The position numbers and the translations under genes are program-made. Of a DNA stretch of 64,000 nucleotides, positions 57,606 to 64,000 are shown piece by piece; positions within the stretch are counted from its first letter, which is position 1; the number at the start of each line of letters is the position of its first letter. The stretch comes from Diphasiastrum complanatum (lineage: Eukaryota > Streptophyta > Lycopodiopsida > Lycopodiales > Lycopodiaceae), in NCBI GenBank assembly GCA_029204225.1, contig CM055108.1, forward strand, positions 26,031,303 to 26,095,302, read 5' to 3'. The notes beneath the pieces were generated by a model. It did not search any database. It had not been told where the DNA came from and saw only the letters and a program-made list of their open reading frames with translations.

Positions 57606-58618
57606 AGGGTTGGATCAGAGCATTAGAGGGTAAGGGCCAAATCTATGTGACGCCAGAGATTTCATGCTGGATCACCTGCTTGGTGCCAGAGTCTTCAGAG
57701 GATGAGGAGGCCATGTTGGCAGTGATAGTTAAAGGGTAAAAAAGTGAAAAAAAAAATGGTGAAAAAGGTAAAAATGTGTGGAAATGACAAAAAACTGTGA
57801 ATAACAAGTGTTAGATGGCAAGAACTATAGTTCAAAATGCAGATCTATGTTCAGTATGAGCAGATTATAGCTGGTAGGAAGTTTGATGATTTGACTGCCC
57901 TACGAAGGTTCTGCAAGGGTTCAGACTGTCTACAAGGGCTCAACTCTCGCAGGAAGTGATCTCTCGCACAACATGTTCAAATGATTGGATTTACAAGATT
58001 AGACCATGTAGGCAGGCTAATTTCACTGCTCTAATTCCATTTAGGTACCTTGTGAGGGTTGCTAGGATGATCTTGATGCTCTACAAGGGTTCTGAAGATT
58101 CAGCTTCTGGGAACCCTCGCACACACTAAAAAAATGATGTTTCCTCCATTAAGAACTCTCGCAAAGATTTTTAGGGATGCATCTAGGTCAGATCTAGTGA
58201 CTGTCCAAGTTTCAAGAGCTATCTCCTAGTAGATCTCCAAAAATCATGAAAAAAAGTGCTCTTTTTAGAGTGTTTTTTGACGAGATCTTGAGATTCTCTG
58301 ATTTTTAACTTTTGCAAACTGGTAATCAGCTTCATCCATGCTTGATCTGACTATTGGTAGTTCTTTAGAAGTTCTGATGGATAATTGGTAACAGTTCCAT
58401 CAGTTTTGGTTGAATGTTGCCTTTAATTTGCCATAGTTACTGAGATCGAAGTCTCTGATTTGCAATTTTAGGGGACTTATTGGCATAATCTGATTATCTG
58501 CTTCCTTCTTGATCCCATCTAGATCTAGATCCTTCTTGGATCCTAATGGATTTCCCCGATCTTGCTAGATCTGCGAATCTTGATGGATCTAGCTTGATTT
58601 GGCTTGATCTTCCTAGAT
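57606..58618 (-). other. Spacer between integrase and the extra frame of J
   Basis: No gene. Degenerate words CTCTCGCA and TGTGAGGGTT recur through 57900-58200, and GATCTAG words cluster at 58515-58625. Similar words fill 63440-63920 in the leader. Confidence 0.5.
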
Positions 58619-59398
58619 CTAGTGATGATGGTCTATCAGAATAGCTTGTGGTGGCCAGTACTTGTGCAACCGGCTACCATTGATGGGTGTATCAAACGGT
58701 GTCCCATCTAGCTTCTCTAAATTCATGGCTCCATGATTAAGAATTTCCTTGATCCGATAAGGACCTTCGCTTGTGAATTTTAATTTTCCCTTAATCGCCT
58801 TGGTTTTATGCATCAGGACCAGATCTCTGAAGCAAAGATCCTTCTTTTGTAACCTGCGTTTGTGCCATGATTTGCGTCTTTCATTTTCAGCTGCCAGTGC
58901 ATGCACAACTAGTAAGCATGTTTCATAGAGTTTACGCAGAGATTCGTGGCGTAGTTGTAGAGAGTTGGATTCATTCAGGCGTTGTGTTGTAGCAATGCTT
59001 AATGAAGGAACTAGAAACTCTACTGGCAATACAACATCCTGACCATATACCAATTTGAAAGGTGTTTGATCAATGCTTCCCTTATATGCTATCCTGAATG
59101 ACCAATGAATAGCATGCAACTTATGTTCCCAATCTGATCTGCCAGCTTCAACTGTTTTCGTGAGCATGCTACACAAGATCTTATTGGATGATTCTGCTTG
59201 CCCATTACCACGAGGATAATGAGTCGTACTAGTCCTATGAATCACAAAAAATTCCTCCAACAGGACCTTGATGGTCTCATTGATGAAATGACTTTTGCGA
59301 TCGCTGACTAGCTCCACCGGGCATCCAAAGCGCACAATGATATTTTCATAAAGGAACTTGGCAGTGGTCCTAGCATCAGCTACTCTTACTGCCTTGGC
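58619..59398 (-). pseudogene. Integrase core and C-terminus of element J
   Basis: The open frame (about 238 codons from 59335) has RFGCPVELVSDRKSHFINET with the second catalytic Asp, then YPRGNGQAESSNKI with the Glu. It continues with DQTPFKLVYGQDVVLPVEFL, GPYRIKEILNHGAMNLE and the pol end NGSRLHKYW. Upstream, up to 59398, it reads DYLTK, a stop at the expected Trp, and GEAKAVRVADA, including the first Asp. Beyond that the family sequence is lost in a fold-back scar. Integrase inserts element DNA, and this copy is broken. Confidence 0.9.
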
Positions 59399-59449
59399 TT
59401 CGCCCTACTTGGTGAGATAGTCCGTGGCTATCTCACCAAGTAGGGCGAA
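59399..59449. repeat. Perfect 22-base inverted repeat with a 7-base loop
   Basis: TTCGCCCTACTTGGTGAGAT-AG at 59399-59420 and its exact complement at 59428-59449, with TCCGTGG between. One arm is genuine integrase coding sequence (DYLTK region), and the other is an inverted copy of it. Confidence 0.97.
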
Positions 59450-59556
59450 TTGTAATGTCGGATGCAAAATCCTAATTGTAGGATCTTGCGAATTGTAATG
59501 TCAGATGCAAAATCCTGATTGTAGGATCTTGCGAATTGTAATGTTGGATGCAAAAT
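59445..59556. repeat. 43-base tandem repeat, 2.6 copies, next to the fold-back
   Basis: GCGAATTGTAATGTCGGATG...GTAGGATCTT starts at 59445, 59488 and 59531. It encodes the NITIRKIL phrase of the integrase zinc-finger region (GGHFASNITIRKIL), repeated in shifted frames. Confidence 0.95.
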
Positions 59557-59854
59557 GGCCTCCACCCATGCCTTCATGTGAAATCGAAATGATCTGGGTG
59601 GCCTCATGAGGGAGAATACATTGCCAAAGAATCCCGTCTGGACCTCTTCGATACAACTGGCCGACAATCAGTTGATAAGGTCTAGCCTACAAGATCAATT
59701 TCCGCTGTTCTGCCTTTGGTAGTAACTTGTCTGGTTGGCCCTGCATCAGATATTCAACAATGTTGACAGCACATTCTGGTACTGTGTGCATGTAAAATAA
59801 GACAGCATCGGCCAGATCATCATCGGGTTGGGTTGCAACCTCATTTCCCTTGAT
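59557..59854 (-). pseudogene. Integrase zinc-finger region of J, broken
   Basis: Minus-strand pieces read GQLYRRGPDG-like and EATQIISISHEG-type words, then HFASNITIRK, ending in the tandem repeat. The CxxC half of the zinc finger and the start of the core are missing. Confidence 0.6.
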
Positions 59855-60259
59855 TCATGACACATGATCTGCCATGTAGTGTTGTTTTCCCTTGAGAACT
59901 ACTATCCGAAAATCAAACTCCAACAACAGAAGTAGCCATCTGGTGAATCTCTCAGTGTTGCAAGTTTCGTTAACAAGATAGAGAAAGGGTTGATGGTCCG
60001 TATAAAAAGCGAAATGTGTGGCCATCAAGTAGTGCCGAAATTTCTTAACCGCATAGATCATTGCCAGTGCTTCCCGCTCTATGGTTGAATAATTTATCTC
60101 TGTATCACTGAGTTGTCGGCTTGCAAATCGGATTAAAAAATCCTTTTTGTGTTCACTTGGCTGGGTTAAGATTGCTCCAATTGCATACTTCAATGCGTCC
60201 GTATGCACATGAAACTCAATGGACCAATTGGGTGGGTGTAAGATTGGTGTTGAAACCAA
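59855..60259 (-). pseudogene. RNase H of element J
   Basis: The frame shows VHTDALKYAIGAILTQ, then YSTIEREALAMIYAVKKFRH, FAFYTDHQPFLYLVN and FRIVVLKGKQHYMADHVS. The acidic residues expected in the active site are present. RNase H removes the RNA strand after copying. It is separated from RT by a break at about 60300, so it is not made as one enzyme. Confidence 0.9.
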
Positions 60260-60334
60260 TGCATCCTTAAGCTTTTGGAAAGCCTTTAGGGCTTTCTTGT
60301 TTCAATGTGGATCCATTGTGAGTTTGTTAATTGG

Positions 60335-61029
60335 TCAGGCTAACTCCGCAAAATCAAGAATGAAGATCCTATAATAGTTAGCATGACCCATGAAGATGTA
60401 GACTTTGCGGATTGTCCCTGGTGGTGGTAGATCAACAATGATCATGATATTTATGTCTGTGGCGATCCCGTGTCTTGATACTATATGGCCGAGAATCAAG
60501 TCATGTGTCACCCAAAATTGACATTTTTCTGGATTCAGGGAGATCTGAAAGTCGCGACATTTTTGTAGCACTTTCTCCAAATTGCATAAGTGTTTTGAGT
60601 CTGGTCCATGCACGCACAGATTGTCCAAGAAAATTTCTAGAAATTTTTGCAAATAATCTTTGAATGCCGCCTGCATGACTCGTTGGAAGGTGCTTGGGGC
60701 ATTGCAAAGTCCGAATGGCATCACTTTTTAGGCATAAGTTCTCCATTCTGTGGCAAATGCTTCTTGTGTTGGTCTTGGGGGGCTATCTTCACCTAGTTGT
60801 AGCCACTGAAGCCGTCTAGAAAACTATAGGCTTCCGTGCTAGCTACCCTGTCCAGGACACTTTCCGTAAATGGTAAAGAGAAATGGTCTTTTTTGGTGAC
60901 TGCATTTAGCGCCTTCAGATTCACACGAATCCGCATTTTGCCGTTCTTCTTGGGTACTATAACTATTGGCGATACCCATTTTGTGGGCTCTATTTCATAA
61001 ATGAAATCTACATCCATCAGCTTTTGCAA
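60335..61029 (-). pseudogene. Reverse transcriptase of element J, catalytic site mutated
   Basis: The first frame (61029-60793) reads DFIYEIEPTKWVSPIVIVPK, then LNAVTKKDHFSLPF and AYSFLDGFSGYN before a stop. The second (60724-60335) reads MPFGLCNAPSTFQRVMQAAF, EIFLDNLCVHG and NPEKCQFWV. The expected FxDD loop reads FLDN, so the second catalytic Asp is Asn. Stops and a shift separate the frames. The enzyme is inactive. Confidence 0.92.
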
Positions 61030-61195
61030 CTCCTACTTGATTAGCTCTGTATAATTCAGGTTGCAGCGGTAGTAATGGCTTACCTTGGGGACTGCTCCAT
61101 CCACAAGGGTATGGTGTGTTGGACTAATGTTGGTGGAATGCCCTTAAGATACTATAACTCCATGCAAAACAGTCTTTATACTCCACCAACAAGGA

Positions 61196-62010
61196 TCATA
61201 GTCTCTTGAATTGTGTGGGCGTTAACTGCTCTCCCACATGCACTATCTTTTCTTCTTCACCTGGCTCAGCAAGGTTCATCGGCTGTGTTTGCACAGGTCC
61301 CTCGAAGACCTGTTCCATTGGTGTCTGACTTTGATCAGGTTCTTGTTGGGCTTGCAGCATCATAATTACCATGTCATCCAAGGTATAATTTTTGAAAGTT
61401 TTCGGCATCTTGTGAATTGGCGCTCATCGAGATTCCTCTTTCAGAATATTAATCCTAGTTCTGGCGCCTATGTAGAAGATGACGCTGTATCTGAGTCCAT
61501 CTTGATTGACTTTAAGGAATCCAACACCTTCTTTTTGTCCTTTTTTGTCATTTTGGTGAATTCGTCCTTATTGTCTTTCATCGGAACTGCCGTGACATTC
61601 GCCTCGTGGTTGTGAATATCAACATCTACCGTAGCTATCGCCTCTTCAGATAGATCACTCCATCGGATCACCTGGTTGTAGCGTTGCTTCAACTGATTCT
61701 TCTTATTCGCAGGTGCCTTGGGTGGATCGATCCTTGAGACTTTCACCATGGTAGACTTTTGCGGTGGTTGAGTTGGTACTTTCTTGATTTCATAGCGATC
61801 TGGGTCCATGTGCTGTAGGACCTGCTCATCAGTCAGCTCAATCTCCTTATTATAAGCTAGAGCATGTTTCCAAGGGACTAAATCATCGTCCATTGGCTTC
61901 TCAATAGGTTTCGCTGACAGCCATGCTACGTTTATCATATTCACCCCAAATGTGATTGGTGTGTCCATAGTGTAACACTTGGGTGAAGATGTACTGGGTT
62001 CAGGATCCAA
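61196..62010 (-). pseudogene. Pol linker of element J (before RT)
   Basis: The frame at 61196-61408 reads KTFKNYTLDDMVIMMLQAQQ and KIVHVGEQLTPTQ, matching element A. The frame at 61468-62010 reads TPITFGVNMINVAWLSAKPI, then IELTDEQVLQHMDPDRYEIK, also matching A, with a Lys-rich end. No DSG-type protease site is visible upstream of it, unlike in A, so that part seems deleted or unreadable. Confidence 0.8.
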
Positions 62011-62033
62011 TTCATATTGACATGCCCGGCATT

Positions 62034-63224
62034 CTATCTCTTGTGTTTGATTGGCAAAGTGATGTTGTGTTCCTCACTTTCCCATGCTGACCCAATGTGC
62101 AGGACGTTACTTGTTTCTTTGTAGCCCGTACAATATATGGGCTCAGGCGCTACTGGTTCCTCATCCACTTTGGCCCATTCAGCTAGAAGGCTTTTCGCTT
62201 GTGGTGCAATTCGCAGTAGTTCCCCAAGTGGTAAACTAACGCGGCTTGCCAGTAAAAGTGTGAGCCTTTCAATGCGTGGTTCCTCGGGGTAGTCTATATT
62301 TCTTCCACCTTGACGCTGAGTTTGAGCTGCATAGGCCATAAAATATTCATTTATAGCAAGATCTATGATTGGCTCATCTGGTCCGTACCATTGCGGCTAC
62401 TCAGGTTGAGGTGGTACTTGCATCTCTGGTTCTGCTGTTGTCAAATTTACATGGGCCACTTGTTGATTGGCTGGCCCTGGTGATGCAGGTAAGGCCATAC
62501 GCTATTGCTGATTCGGTGCGCTGTACCTCAGTGTCGCGTTTGGTGCCCCTTGATGATATGGATAAGAAGTCTAATAAGGACTTCTCTTCTATTGAACAAT
62601 CTGGGAGTTTAACGAGCAAAATGCTGTATCGTACGATGTTGCATTGCACAGATGGCAGAATCTATGTGTCAGTCTCAGATTTTGCTTTAGGACTGGACAC
62701 TCGTTCGTTGTATGGTTTTGCGTGCACACTAGACACCATACGTTCTCCCGCCATGGATACTATAGCTGGTTTGGTTTCGGTTGATGTGGCGTTACTGCTA
62801 CAGCTCCTTATAAGGCTTTCAGTTTCTGGTCAAACTACACTGTAAGTTGCTCCATCTGTTGTTTGTGTAATCTTGTCATTTGCTCCAACATCAGTTCTGT
62901 GGATAGAGAGGATGCGTTTGATGATGACGATGCTAACAAGGGAGTAGGAGTGTGGGTGGATGGATATTCGTCGTTAGATCCCTCGTCCTCTTCCTTGATG
63001 GCATCTTCCATAGCTTCTTGTAGAGTAGCGTACTGCTCCCGTCATTTCAGTTCTCTTTTGATGCTTCGTGGTAGTCCGGCTAGGAACCACATGATCACCA
63101 CGTGATCGGGAGTTAGGGCTGCACTGCACTTGGATCGTAGATGTTTGACCCGTTCAATATAGTCCCTGACCCTTTCTCGTTTTCCCATCTTGACTTTACT
63201 CAACAAGAGAAATGGGTCTTCCAT
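62034..63224 (-). pseudogene. gag region of element J
   Basis: 63042-63224 holds the gag core phrase RVRDYIERVKHLRSKC, then VVIMWFLAGLPRSIKREL, as in A and H. The region down to 62034 contains a frame with EPRIERLTLLLASRVSLPLG and GRNIDYPEEP, which I do not recognise. No zinc knuckle is seen. The parts are in different frames with stops. Confidence 0.75.
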
Positions 63225-64000
63225 GAACTTCCTTGGTTTATTGCACAGCTGCTAATCTGGGAAGGTGTGGTGCTTGATTTGCTATCCTTCATGCTATTGA
63301 TCGTCCCGATCTCCGATTCATCCGATGGTGGGTTCCAAGATAGTTGGATCTTGCTTGTACAGTGGAATGCAGTCTGGATCTTAAGGATCTGATCAATCTT
63401 GGCCTGAAGTTAAATTTAGGCCTTTTACGGTGGTTTTTCCTTGATAACTTCTTACTCTTTGCTCTGATTGATCTGAAATTTTGACAATAGCTGGATTTGG
63501 TGCAGATCTTTTCATGGATCTAGTTTGCAAGATTATCTTGTGTGAGGGTTCGTTAGGTGTTTTTGTAGATAAAAAACTTGATATCTCTCAGATCTTTGGG
63601 AAGTAACTCTCTCAAGGATCACAGTAGCTGGATCTGGGTCAGATCTCACTATGGAATTCTCTTTGAGAGTTAACTCTTGCACTAAGTGAAAATTTCACTG
63701 TATGTGAGGGTTCATAACCACTATTTTGGCTTGATCTTCACCAACTCTCAAAACTAACTCTCGCAGGTTTTATCACTGATAAGAATTATCATTTTGAATT
63801 GATTGAGAGGGTCTGTGAGAGTTCTTACTAGAAGGATTTCCTGGATCTTCACTTTTTAGTGATTTTTTAGCACTTAAACCCAATTTTCTGCTCACTAGAA
63901 TCAAACTAACTCTTGCAGGCTTTTCTGTGTCCTTGTCTCAATGAGGTGGAACTTCAGAATCTTCTGCGAAATTTTGTGCCCAATGGAACTGAAAATTTTG
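63225..64000 (-). other. Leader of element J
   Basis: Repeats of TAACTCTCGCAGG and TGTGAGGGTT words occur, and the block TGTGTCCTTGTCTCAATGAG...GAACTTCAG near 63928 is shared with the leader of F. The decayed start of gag probably lies near 63225-63400. No primer site is in view. Confidence 0.55.

Larger units (their letters stand above)
54030..64000 (-). mobile_element. Element J: large Ty3/gypsy element (minus), 5' end beyond window
   Basis: Read on the minus strand the order is leader, gag, linker, RT, RNase H, integrase, extra 3' frames, 3' LTR. The leader word CTCAATGAGGTGGAACTTCA near 63940 is shared with element F. The linker and gag are the same lineage as element A. The RT catalytic site is mutated and the integrase carries an internal scar, so this copy is dead. 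The 5' LTR should lie shortly after 64000. Confidence 0.88.

Overview
The window is nuclear DNA of a land plant with a large, retrotransposon-filled genome. One host gene is clear: a two-exon tetraspanin on the minus strand (43186-48373) with the plant-type GCCK motif and a 4.4 kb intron. Almost everything else is LTR retrotransposon sequence, much of it nested, plus microsatellites. There are no bacterial-style operons, CRISPR arrays or rRNA genes. The species cannot be fixed from sequence alone. A fern, lycophyte or gymnosperm is possible, but that is a guess.

Layout. 1-5340: Ty3/gypsy element A (plus), entered just inside its 5' LTR, with a tRNA-Asp-type primer site, a minisatellite leader, broken gag and protease, and a reverse transcriptase (RT) cut off midway. 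5465-6600: a Ty1/copia 3' end (minus). 7498-8430: an unassigned reading frame with an acidic tail. 8701-23136: gypsy element C (minus), split by two later insertions. These are D (8984-13475, 4.5 kb, almost non-coding, target duplication GACAA) and B (14861-22828, a chromovirus). The 5' part of B holds exon scraps of eIF5A, actin and the SEC11 signal peptidase. 23500-31274: copia element E (plus), split by element F (24040-29269, minus, target duplication GATAC). 31290-32545: copia G (minus). 32549-38912: gypsy pieces H and I in tandem around one LTR. 38912-41325: small copia and gypsy fragments. 43186-48373: tetraspanin, with a 199 bp Mutator-like MITE in its intron. 48374-53876: intergenic sequence with CT tracts and short duplications. 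53885-64000: a relic pol end and a large gypsy element J (minus) running off the right edge.

How the parts relate. A, F, H, J and the LTR end at 40006 share a primer site complementary to tRNA-Asp. F and J also share a leader motif and a conserved 3' internal end, so F looks like a short relative of J. J and I both carry extra reading frames between integrase and the 3' LTR. F, H and J carry tRNA-Asp-like sequence at the U5 end of the LTR. Most element genes are broken, often by stops at tryptophan positions, which fits decay of methylated DNA.

The most unusual items are the host-exon patchwork inside B, the tRNA-Asp-like U5 ends, the extra 3' reading frames of I and J, the fold-back plus tandem scar in the J integrase, and the unassigned frame at 7498-8430.
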